The notes under the pieces were generated by a model. The model worked only from the letters and a program-made list of their open reading frames with translations. It was not told where the DNA came from and did not search any database. Below are positions 1-8,942 of a stretch of DNA of 64,000 nt, piece by piece. This stretch comes from Craterostigma plantagineum. Its lineage: Eukaryota > Streptophyta > Magnoliopsida > Lamiales > Linderniaceae. Made by a program: the position numbers and the translations under genes. The stretch is from contig JAPQWV010000495.1 of NCBI GenBank assembly GCA_027422505.1, positions 366,501 through 430,500 on the forward strand. The letters run 5' to 3'. Within the stretch, counting starts at the first letter, position 1, and every line of letters starts with the position of its first letter.

Positions 1-1461
1 ATCACTTGAAAGTTTCGCGTGGGCTTCGTCATGACTTGGCTGCCCGATCTCTTTTCCATTTCGAAGAGTCATCATACTCACATTTGCTTTTGGATTTATT
101 TCGACTTGAGCTGGTAATTTTCCCTTCTCATTCTGTATTTGACTCATTTGAGTCGCCAACTGTGATACTTGCCTTTCTAAATTTTGCACGCTTGAGCGCG
201 TTTCGTTAATGCTCGATCGGGTTTCCTGTTGAAAAATGGCAGTACTAGTTGCTAAATCCTTAACAATATCTTCCAAAGACATACCTGGCTTTGATGGTGC
301 AGTTTGTTGAGGAGGATTTGGTGGCCTCGGTGCTTGCTGCATGAAACCTGGCGGTCGATTTCCGTAACTCAGATTTGGGTGGTCACGCCACCCGGAATTG
401 TATTGACTCGAGTATGGATCATAGCGTTTTTGAGATGGTCCTGTGTACCCTCCAATTGTATTGGCTTGCTCGCTAGGATCAAACTGAAGTGAAGGACAAT
501 TTGCTGTTGCATGTCCAGCAAATTGACATATACCACAAGCTTTTACCTGACTCGTTTTTCCAATCACAAGTTTTTCCACAAGAGACGTTAGCGAATCTAA
601 TTTTTGCTCAAATGAAGTAACACTTACCTCGTTCATCCTTTGCTGGTCTACATCTTGACGTGTTCCAAATTGTTGCGCATTTGTGGCCATGCTCGAGATA
701 AGCCGACGAGCCTCGTTTGCCGTTTTGTCAACCAACGCTCCTCCACTTGCTGCGTCAATCATGTTTCTCTCCATGGGTAGTAAGCCTTCGTAAAAATATT
801 GGATAAGCGCTAACTCGGAAATTTGATGACTTGGACAACTTGCGCATAAACGCTTGAATCTCTCCCAATATTCGTGTAAAGTTTCTCCGTTCCATTGTCG
901 AATCCCGTAGATTTCCTTACGAATATTTGCGGCACGAGATGCAGGGAAAAATTTTGCTAGGAATTGTTTTTTAAGCTCGGCCCACGTAGTAATCGAACCA
1001 GATGGTAAGTAGTATAACCAATCTTTTGCATGATCGGCCAGCGAGAACGGAAATGCACGAAGGCTAATCTGATCTTCTGTGACCCCGTTTGGCTTCATGG
1101 TTGAGCAAACCATGTGAAACTCCTTCAAGTGCTTGTGCGGATCCTCGCCTGCGTTACCATGAAAAGTAGGAAGTAAATGAATTAGCCCTGATTTTAATTC
1201 GAACGGTGTTTGAAGAATAGGAAATTCAATGCAAAGCGGTCGTTGATTAACATCCGGTGTAGCCATATCCCTCAACGTAAGACGGATTGGCAGTTGCTGT
1301 TCGGTTTCCTCCATGTCGCTTGCAGAAGATTCTTGTTCGGATTCCGTGCTAGGAATTGATACAGTCGAATTTTTTTGTCTTTTTGCCTTTCGATTCGCCC
1401 TCGCGGTCCTCTCGATTTCTGGATCGAATATTAATATACCTGTTCGAGAAGATCGGGGCAT
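1..1461 (-). CDS. Ty3-gypsy gag polyprotein, 5' part (element A)
   Basis: Continuous minus-strand frame of 487 codons from an ATG at 1461 that runs off the left edge without a stop. It packages element RNA as the capsid protein of an LTR retrotransposon. Visible parts: a basic N-terminus beginning MPRSSRTGILIFDPEIER; a retrotransposon gag domain at about residues 90-240 with the typical W-x-E-L-K-K-Q-F-L and E-x-W-E-R-F-K signatures; and one CCHC zinc knuckle (C-x2-C-x4-H-x4-C) at about residues 309-322. The start lies 57 bp inside a tRNA-Asp-type primer binding site, as expected for the first gene of the element. I read every codon across the frame and saw no stop, so this copy is not decayed here. 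Protease, RT and integrase would lie left of the window. The Athila/Tat lineage is inferred from the primer type and from similarity to element B. Confidence 0.85.
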   Translation of the reverse strand, partial: MPRSSRTGILIFDPEIERTARANRKAKRQKNSTVSIPSTESEQESSASDMEETEQQLPIRLTLRDMATPDVNQRPLCIEFPILQTPFELKSGLIHLLPTFHGNAGEDPHKHLKEFHMVCSTMKPNGVTEDQISLRAFPFSLADHAKDWLYYLPSGSITTWAELKKQFLAKFFPASRAANIRKEIYGIRQWNGETLHEYWERFKRLCASCPSHQISELALIQYFYEGLLPMERNMIDAASGGALVDKTANEARRLISSMATNAQQFGTRQDVDQQRMNEVSVTSFEQKLDSLTSLVEKLVIGKTSQVKACGICQFAGHATANCPSLQFDPSEQANTIGGYTGPSQKRYDPYSSQYNSGWRDHPNLSYGNRPPGFMQQAPRPPNPPQQTAPSKPGMSLEDIVKDLATSTAIFQQETRSSINETRSSVQNLERQVSQLATQMSQIQNEKGKLPAQVEINPKANVSMMTLRNGKEIGQPSHDEAHAKLSSD

Positions 1462-1517
1462 AAACTAGACAAAAAAAAATCGAATTAAAAATAGAAGTAA
1501 ATCAATAGACACCACCT

Positions 1518-1535
1518 TCCCCGGCAACGGCGCCA
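1518..1535 (-). promoter_or_regulatory. Primer binding site (tRNA-Asp type), element A
   Basis: The minus strand reads TGGCGCCGTTGCCGGGGA, the common plant gypsy primer site complementary to the 3' end of tRNA-Asp. It sits just internal to the LTR end at 1542 and upstream of gag. An identical 18-mer marks element B. Confidence 0.85.
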
Positions 1536-1541
1536 AAATTT

Positions 1542-1665
1542 TGGTCGCGTCGAAAACGGCCAAAAATAAATTAATCCCTTAATCACTAAATATTAGTATA
1601 GCGACAGTAAGGATCGTCTCCACAGGGAAAATGGTTGATTTATTTCTCGTTTCTAACTCGATCGC

Positions 1666-1718
<53 letters not shown>

Positions 1719-2729
1719 GATAATAGTATTAATAGTAATATTGATAATAATAATTATAATATTAATGGGGGGTTTCTTGGTTTTGGGCGCACCAGCAAAT
1801 GAAAAGAAAACTAAATATCAAAACTAAATAACAGTCGAAGGAATTGGCCCGTAAACATATTAATAGAAGCATATATGAAATTAATCGGCATATTAAACAG
1901 ATGTAAAAATATAACTTACAGCCGTGTGATTATTGTTACCCGATTTGCTGATCTTGGTTTACAATGCACAAAGCCTCAAATTACTACGAGTGATTGGCTT
2001 GATCACTTGTGTAACCAAACTTGTAATATACGTGAATAACAGAACTTGAAAGGGAATGGTTTCTGACTAACTGATGATTACAGAAGGAGACTTGAATATA
2101 ATATAGGAAATAGCAACTGAGTGATAAAAGGACAAGACTGATAACAGAACCACGTTCCTTACAAGCTACGGCATAGCAAACACTCTAATTCTCTCGGCTT
2201 AATTTCTTCTCCTTGCTAAAACTCTCTGCTACTCTATAAAATAAAATAAAAAAACGAAAGTACTGATATCCCAACCCTCTTCGTGGCTCTCCCCTTTTAT
2301 AGATGATGGAAGTGAAGTCATTTTCCCAAAATAGTAGCGGAGACAAAGAGTCGGCTTTACACGCGTAATACTCCACATCTTCTTGAGCAGCCCTAAGATC
2401 ACTTTCTTTGTATCTCTCTTTGCTATTTTTTTCTTCCTCGAGCAGTGTGTGAGATCGATGCTTCTTCTTGCGTGAAAGTGATATTTCATATGCTTCATCT
2501 TTCATCTACTTGGCTCTATGATTGTAGGCTCCACCACTTCATATAATGCGTTGGTTTTTTACTTGATAGAATTTGATGCACTTGGGCTTCAATTATTGCA
2601 TGTAGATTGGGCCTCACCTCATTAACTGTTCTTAATTAAACCAAACATTAAATAAAATAATGTGGCTTAATATGTGCTAAAATTCGAAGTAGAACAAGCT
2701 CAAATATTACGTAAATTATTATTCTATCA
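1542..2729 (-). mobile_element. 5' LTR of gypsy element A, inserted into element B
   Basis: Inferred LTR of about 1.19 kb. On the minus strand it starts TGATAGAATAAT at 2729 and ends CGCGACCA at 1542, next to the primer site. A TATA-like box (CTATAAAAGGGG, minus strand, about 2292-2303) gives a promoter, so R/U5 would start near 2270. An (AAT)n microsatellite lies inside at about 1666-1717. The outer edge is placed where the RT coding sequence of element B breaks off in mid-motif. The second LTR is outside the window, so the ends rest on the PBS and the interrupted gene, not on a pairwise LTR comparison. Confidence 0.7.
1666..1717. repeat. (AAT)n microsatellite in LTR of element A
   Basis: About 17 uninterrupted AAT units. 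Imperfect AT-rich units continue to about 1760. Confidence 0.95.
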
Positions 2730-5700
2730 AAGTACCATAAGGACAAGTAAAAGTAGTCTTTTCCTGATCCTCGGGCGCTATAGAAATCTGGTTATAACCT
2801 GAGTAACCATCTAGAAAGCAGTAAAACTCATGTCCAGCTAGTCTTTCTAACATCTGATCAATAAAGGGGAGGGGAAAATGATCCTTACGGGTTGCATCAT
2901 TCAATTTTCTATAATCTATGCATACTCGCCACCCCGTAACAGTTCTCGTGGGAATCAACTCATTGGAGGCATTCTTTATAACGGTCATACCTCCCTTTTT
3001 AGGAACAACCTGGGTCGGACTAACCCACGCGCTATCAGAGATAGGGTAGATAATACCTGCGTCCAAAAGCTTAATTACCTCCTTTTTCACCACTTCTTGC
3101 ATCGCTGGGTTTAGGCGTCTCTGTGGTTGTGCGACCGGCTTGTAAGAATCTTCCATCAAAATCTTGTGCATGCAAACGGTCAGGCTTACTCCCTTGATGT
3201 CAGTAACCTTCCATGCGAATGCTCGTTTGTGTTCTCTTAGCACCCTCACTAGCTTTTCTTCCATTAGATCTGTCAAAGTGGAAGAAATAATCACGGGTAA
3301 AGTATCAAGAGCGCCAAGGTAAACATATTTAAGGTGACTAGGTAAAGGTTTAAGTTCTAAAATCGGAGGATCCTCTATTGATGGGCGAGGTTGTATGGTT
3401 GATGATCGTTCTAGACGCTCTACTTTGGGCTTGGCCGACCTCCGATGAGGTGGGTTCGCTTCTAAGCTTGCTACGGTATCGGCCATCTCCTCGGACTCGT
3501 CTCCGACTAGGCATGCTTCCAAGTTTTCCTTATTCCTGAAAGTTCTAAAATACTCCAGAGCACATGCATCAATACTATCAATAAAGGAACAAGAATCATC
3601 ATCTGGAGGGTGTTTCATTGCTTTATAAACATCAAATGTAACTTTCTCATCCCCAACCTGTAGGATGAGTTTACCATTACCAACATCAATAAGAGCTCTT
3701 GCCGTATTCAGAAACGGTCTTCCTAAAATTAGAGGCATATCGGTGTCTTCTTCCATGTCTAGCACCACGAAATCGGCTGGGAAGTAATGCTCTCCAACCT
3801 TCACTAGCACGTCCTCCACTACTCCTCTTGGGTATGTGATCGATCTATCCGCTAGTTGGAGAATCGTAGATGTAGGCTTCGGCTCACCTATCCCTAACTT
3901 TTTCAGAAGTGAAAATGGTAACAAGTTAATACTCGCTCCTAAATCACAAAGGACATTAGTAAATGATAATGAGCCTATGGAACAAGGAATAGAAAAACTC
4001 CCCCTATCTTTGAGCTTTGGTGGTAGCTTCCTTTGTAACACCGCAGAGCATTCTTCATTAAGGGCTATCGTCCCATATTGCTCTAGCTTGTTCCTGTTTG
4101 ATAGCAACTCCTTGAAAAATTTGGCGTACTTTGGAATCTGTAAAAGAGCTTCACAAAAAGGGATGTTAATTTCTAACTTCCTAAAAATATTAATAAAGCG
4201 CTCGAAGTTCTTATCCGGTTTTCCTCTTCGTAATGCCGCGGGATATGGAGGTCGAATCTTGACTGGTGGGAGTGGGTCGACCTTCTTTTCCACCGCGAGA
4301 GGATCCGGCTCGTCCTCGACTTCTTCGGCTCGCTGATCCTTCCTTTGGCCGTGATGAGCTGTGTCAGTGATCGTGATTTTGCTCCCATCGTCGTTTCCCG
4401 TCTCTTTTGCTTCCTCCACTTCCTCGGCTTCCTGAGTTGATTCTAGCGTCTTCCCACTCCTCAGCTTAATGGCCTTGACGTACTCCCGAGGGTTCTTTTG
4501 GGTGTCGCTTGGGAGTGTGCCTGGTTTGCGATCTGACACTGTATGTGAGAGCTGTCCCATTTGCATTGTTAAGTCCTTTATTGCAGCCCGTATATCATGG
4601 AAACCTTCCTGAACTCTCCCTTCTAGACCCTGGAGTCTCTCCTCCGTCTTGCGATTTTGATCGCCTTGAACCGCCGCCATTTTTTCCAAGGCTATCTCCC
4701 AGTCGGCCTTCTGTTTTGTTGGTGGCTCAATTTGTTGATTCTGAACTCCTGGAGGCTTCAAGTAGTGCGAGTTGCCATACGACAAATTAGGATGATTTCT
4801 CCAGTTCGGATCGTATGTGTTGGAGTATGCATTCCTTTGCCTATTGTGGATGTGATTGACCGTCTCAGGGTCCTGGGAGTGTATCTGGTCTAGCCTTTTA
4901 TGTATGGCTTCGAGCTGCGCCTCCAACGAGCTACTTATCTCATGTACCCCAGCCGCCCGTCGGTCCAGATCATGCTCAGTATATCTCGCTGGGTAGGCTG
5001 CGATTCGCTCGATGGCTTGGAGTGCTTCCTCGTCGCCTAACTCCATAAAATTTTGTGTGCACCCGCCATCGACGATTCTTTTATTTGGCGCGCTCAGCCC
5101 TAAAAAGAATGACTGCATCTGAACGCTCAGGGGTATGCTGTGGTTCGGGCATTGTCTCAGAAGGCTCTTGTATCTGCTCCATGCATCGCTCAGAGATTCG
5201 CCACCTTCTTGTTTGAAGTTTACTAGCTGGCTCCTAATTTCGCTGGTCCGTGACAGTGGGTAATATTTGCCCAAAAAGCACTCCACTAGTTGCTCCCAAC
5301 TAGTGATAGATGCATGTGGCAATGATGAGAACCATTCAGACGCCTTACCTGTCAAAGAAAAGGGAAAAAATATCAGCTTTATCACTTCCATAGAGACGCC
5401 TGGATACTTAATAGTTCTGCAGATTTGGGTAAATTTCAAAATATGTGAATTTGCGTCCTCGTTTGTAAGCCCATGAAACTGTGCTGAACCCGTCACCATC
5501 TGTATAGTAACGGGTTTAATCTCAAAATGATTATTTGGTCCTGGCGGGATGGCAATCGGGTCGCTGTCATCGAAAATTCCTGGAAGCGCTCGACTTAGTA
5601 AAGTGGGCCGTGGCGGAACCATCTGTTCTTCCTCGTGTTCTTGATTGTCCATTCTCAGTCTTCGATTTCGATTGTTTCGCCGACACGTCGCTTCAATCTC

Positions 5701-5742
5701 TGCGTCAAATAGCAATGGTACGTTCCTCGAGCTTCGTGTCAT
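2719..5742 (-). CDS. Ty3-gypsy gag-protease-RT polyprotein, truncated (element B)
   Basis: Minus-strand frame of 1007 codons from ATG 5742. Order of domains: gag capsid (about residues 75-250); a linker with coiled-coil-like and acidic stretches; an aspartic protease around residues 585-690 with the D-L-G-A-S-I-N-L-L-P active-site motif at about 599; then the N-terminal fingers/palm of reverse transcriptase (about 870-1003) with W-R-V-C-I-D-Y-R-K-L-N and the first catalytic-domain block F-L-D-G-Y-S-G-Y-N-Q-I. The frame ends right after C-P-Y-G-T, where family members continue into the next conserved RT block. The last three codons and the stop come from the LTR of element A. RNase H and integrase are therefore displaced beyond the window. 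I see no CCHC knuckle in this gag. As it stands the polyprotein cannot support transposition. Confidence 0.85.
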   Translation of the reverse strand: MTRSSRNVPLLFDAEIEATCRRNNRNRRLRMDNQEHEEEQMVPPRPTLLSRALPGIFDDSDPIAIPPGPNNHFEIKPVTIQMVTGSAQFHGLTNEDANSHILKFTQICRTIKYPGVSMEVIKLIFFPFSLTGKASEWFSSLPHASITSWEQLVECFLGKYYPLSRTSEIRSQLVNFKQEGGESLSDAWSRYKSLLRQCPNHSIPLSVQMQSFFLGLSAPNKRIVDGGCTQNFMELGDEEALQAIERIAAYPARYTEHDLDRRAAGVHEISSSLEAQLEAIHKRLDQIHSQDPETVNHIHNRQRNAYSNTYDPNWRNHPNLSYGNSHYLKPPGVQNQQIEPPTKQKADWEIALEKMAAVQGDQNRKTEERLQGLEGRVQEGFHDIRAAIKDLTMQMGQLSHTVSDRKPGTLPSDTQKNPREYVKAIKLRSGKTLESTQEAEEVEEAKETGNDDGSKITITDTAHHGQRKDQRAEEVEDEPDPLAVEKKVDPLPPVKIRPPYPAALRRGKPDKNFERFINIFRKLEINIPFCEALLQIPKYAKFFKELLSNRNKLEQYGTIALNEECSAVLQRKLPPKLKDRGSFSIPCSIGSLSFTNVLCDLGASINLLPFSLLKKLGIGEPKPTSTILQLADRSITYPRGVVEDVLVKVGEHYFPADFVVLDMEEDTDMPLILGRPFLNTARALIDVGNGKLILQVGDEKVTFDVYKAMKHPPDDDSCSFIDSIDACALEYFRTFRNKENLEACLVGDESEEMADTVASLEANPPHRRSAKPKVERLERSSTIQPRPSIEDPPILELKPLPSHLKYVYLGALDTLPVIISSTLTDLMEEKLVRVLREHKRAFAWKVTDIKGVSLTVCMHKILMEDSYKPVAQPQRRLNPAMQEVVKKEVIKLLDAGIIYPISDSAWVSPTQVVPKKGGMTVIKNASNELIPTRTVTGWRVCIDYRKLNDATRKDHFPLPFIDQMLERLAGHEFYCFLDGYSGYNQISIAPEDQEKTTFTCPYGTLIE

Positions 5743-5805
5743 GCACTAATAGGAATTATCTGCAGAAGATGAAAAGGCAGCGTAAGCGAATTGGCAAAAA
5801 TAGAA

Positions 5806-5891
<86 letters not shown>
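5806..5891. repeat. (AAT)n microsatellite between PBS and gag of element B
   Basis: About 28 AAT units in the leader of element B. It gives a spurious poly-Tyr reading on the minus strand. Confidence 0.95.
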
Positions 5892-5892
<1 letters not shown>

Positions 5893-5952
5893 GGAGAAAT
5901 AAAACGTCTAAACTAAAAATCAGAATAAATCCTAAAATTAATAATATAGCTA

Positions 5953-5970
5953 TCCCCGGCAACGGCGCCA
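5953..5970 (-). promoter_or_regulatory. Primer binding site (tRNA-Asp type), element B
   Basis: Same 18-base sequence as at 1518-1535, on the minus strand, preceding the gag start by about 210 bp. Confidence 0.85.
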
Positions 5971-5976
5971 AAAACT

Positions 5977-7120
5977 TGACACGCTCAAATACTAGCAAGT
6001 GTACTAGGTCGTGCAAGTAGTATAAAACGGACGAAGTCCGAGTATCGATCCACGAAGATAGCTCGATTAATTCTAAGATATTATACCTAATTCTAATTTA
6101 GACTAAGAGAATTTTTATAATTTTGGTGATTTAATTAAATAAGATAAAATCGCAAATAAAAATAGACGCAAATAAAATAGATGAGATAAAAATCAATTGA
6201 CGACGAACGTGATCAAGGCACATACTCGGCACGGATTAATCCTACGTATTCATGCAATCAATATTTATTTAATCAATATAAACTAGTTAAGGTAGAAATT
6301 CCTAATATACGCGCTACCCGTTATTCACGTAACTAGCGACCCTATGCGATAATGACCAATCTCTATATTCCTATAAGACTGCAATCACTTCACACGCCTT
6401 CCGCTTTATGAATTTCCCCGAGTTAGACGCTTTCGGCGCCTAAGGTCTCGAAAACCACACGTACGAAACCGAATTCCATCTCTGGTCGGTTTTACGTCGT
6501 GGTGTCCTATATTTATTATTCTAACCGGTCTAATCACTTTTTCAGTCTCATAAACCAATCAAAAATCATGCACATGGTGATCAAGCATACGCAAGCATTA
6601 AACTCAAATATAGAACACGTAACTAAATTCATACGATTAAATAAAACACGAATAGCATTACTACGAATTCATAATCCGGCCTAATACGGCCTCAATCACA
6701 AGAAAACTTAAGCTAGCATATTAATAAAATAGAAACACAAAGTATTCAATTCAGACATAATAGAGAAATAATATAAACTTCGCCTTTACGGAAGAAACGC
6801 CTCGCAAGCGTCGATCGTCTTTTGTTGCAGCTCTACGTTATTACTCTCGGCCGTTCTCTGCTTTTTTTTATTTCTTATTCGCTGCCTCCCTTCTCTGTTC
6901 GGTATCTTCCCCTTTAAATAGAAAAGCTAGTCCACCGACTTAAAGCAATAATAGCGTAATCTTTGGCATATTCGAATTTATGCATCTCTATTTCCTTGAA
7001 GCTCGCGTTCAAATCTTGAATATGGGATTCTTGGTCAAAGTGGTTGATTTCTCTTTCCTTGCACGTGTAATTGCCCTAAAGAATCATTTCCTTATTTGAT
7101 CTCCACGCCATATAGTGCCA
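5977..7120 (-). mobile_element. 5' LTR of gypsy element B
   Basis: The inner end (minus-strand GAGCGTGTCA at 5977) lies six bases from the primer site. The outer end is placed at 7120, where the minus strand begins TGGCAC. This nearly mirrors the TGACAC at the other end (5 of 6 bases). A TATA-like TCTATTTAAAGGG lies at about 6909-6921 on the minus strand, so transcription would start near 6890. The paired LTR is out of the window, so the outer edge is tentative. Confidence 0.6.
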
Positions 7121-7746
7121 AAATAATAGAAATTCTGGTAAATTGCAGGGCAACCCCAAATAATGTAGAGAATTGCAAGAGAATCCCCTAAGATTCAAGT
7201 CGTTCCTAAAAGTGCCATTATTTTCCCTTCGTCGATCTCGTTTTCTCGGACATCTATAAAAAAAATAAATATAAACATAAATATATGATAGTCGAGGGAA
7301 TTTTTGGTAAATAACGATAAAAAATGCACTTTTATGGGTAAAGAAATTACGTAAAATCCTAACTTATCACTTTCTCTTAACATTAAACTTTTGTACAGTA
7401 CAGACAGTTATTAACGAAATTGCGTGATGCGTTGTGACCTTAAATAAAGCCTAGGAGGATAGGATACAAACGCATGCACTAACGTTAGTTTGTATTGCAT
7501 GCATATGCTGTGATTAGCAGCATTACACACTCAGATTAGTCGTATCATTATTCGCCTGCATATCACATCACTGCTTAATTTGACAACCGAACTGTAAAGT
7601 ACTTTGCTACTCTTTTTATTTGGAGATGCAAAGGGTAAATCAAGAACGATTGGCTTGATTTGTTTTCTTTTCGTCATTGAATTGAATGCCCATATTCTTT
7701 AACGCTCATTTAATGATATTGGGTGTGCAGAGAAATTTACAGGAAT

Positions 7747-7782
<36 letters not shown>

Positions 7783-8942
7783 TTATGGTGCTCACCTTGA
7801 CCATCGGTGGGCACCCATTGTGTGGCATTTTTTTTGCCACGTCAACATGCCAAATCAACCCGACGGATTCACTAATCCCATGTAGGTTATAGATCAATAA
7901 TATATATATATATATATATAATATAATATAATATAATATAATATAGGGGTGGTCCGGTGGGGCTGGATAAATTATGATTTCGAATCAACTGGTAAATAAT
8001 TCTCCTTTGGCTTTACCGAGCTGAAAAGATGGAAAATTATTTAGTCCTGTCGCCAAAATCTTTGAATCTAATTAATTTACGTAACATCATGGAATTCTGA
8101 CCATATTACATGTTATAATATTCTTGTATATGAATGATCAAGTCCATTTACATAAATCCCAGTACATTGAAGTAAAGTCTTGTTATCTCAGTATTTATGC
8201 TAGAATTACGACTAAAAGGGTTTAGTTTTTTTTTAAAAAAGAATTAATTTCCAAAGAGACGTTGCATGATCTTGAGGTCATTGAATATAAAGGGACCATG
8301 ATGAATACACAAACAAACACGCATGGACCAAAGCCAAGCAAGCACTGTTTCTATGTAAGGCAGCAAAACATTAAATAAACCGACAAGACGGAAACCTAAG
8401 AAAAAGCGATGCATGCCTATGCGGCTATGCCTATCTCTCTCTTGCAGAGTTTCCTTACCTCAACAATTATTATTGATCTGTCGATTTTCACAAGCACGCC
8501 TTCGTTTTCCACCAACCACGCTGCATTATTATTTAAGATACATATGTACCAGTAAATGCAGAATACATTAAAACAACTAAAAGTTTCTTGAGAAGCACAA
8601 ACGTCGTTTAAATGTTCCTTTTTGACTTTCGTGTTTGTTTGTACTACAGCTAGCTCTAAGAAAAATGCCTTTAACTTGGATACATATCGGAAGTGTTATG
8701 AGTTCATACAGATGAAAAAGGACACAAATGGACACAGAATGATAATTCTTAAGACAACTACGACTAATATCTAATCTAAGTCAAGGTCGTCTTCATCTTT
8801 CTCGTTCTCAAAAACGCTCCTTTTCTGAAATTTCCGATACCACTTCAAGTTTTCGTTTTTTTTGTTAGAACAGAGCACACAAAATATCCAAAAAAAAGAG
8901 ACAAATTGCTGTTAGTTCCTTGATTCTCCGGTGATTTGGTCT
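7121..8942. other. Intergenic region with (TA)n runs
   Basis: No coding region recognised. It contains a (TA)n microsatellite at 7749-7779 and (TA)n plus (ATAAT)n at about 7899-7946. The right-hand part probably carries the 3' UTR of the PIN gene (minus strand, downstream of 8943). Confidence 0.6.

Noticed and set aside
2185..2505. Minus-strand readings of about 90-106 codons
   Set aside because: They lie inside the LTR of element A, have no family features, and overlap each other in different frames.
5756..6016. Minus-strand reading with a long poly-Tyr run
   Set aside because: It is the (AAT)n microsatellite and LTR edge read in one frame, not a protein.
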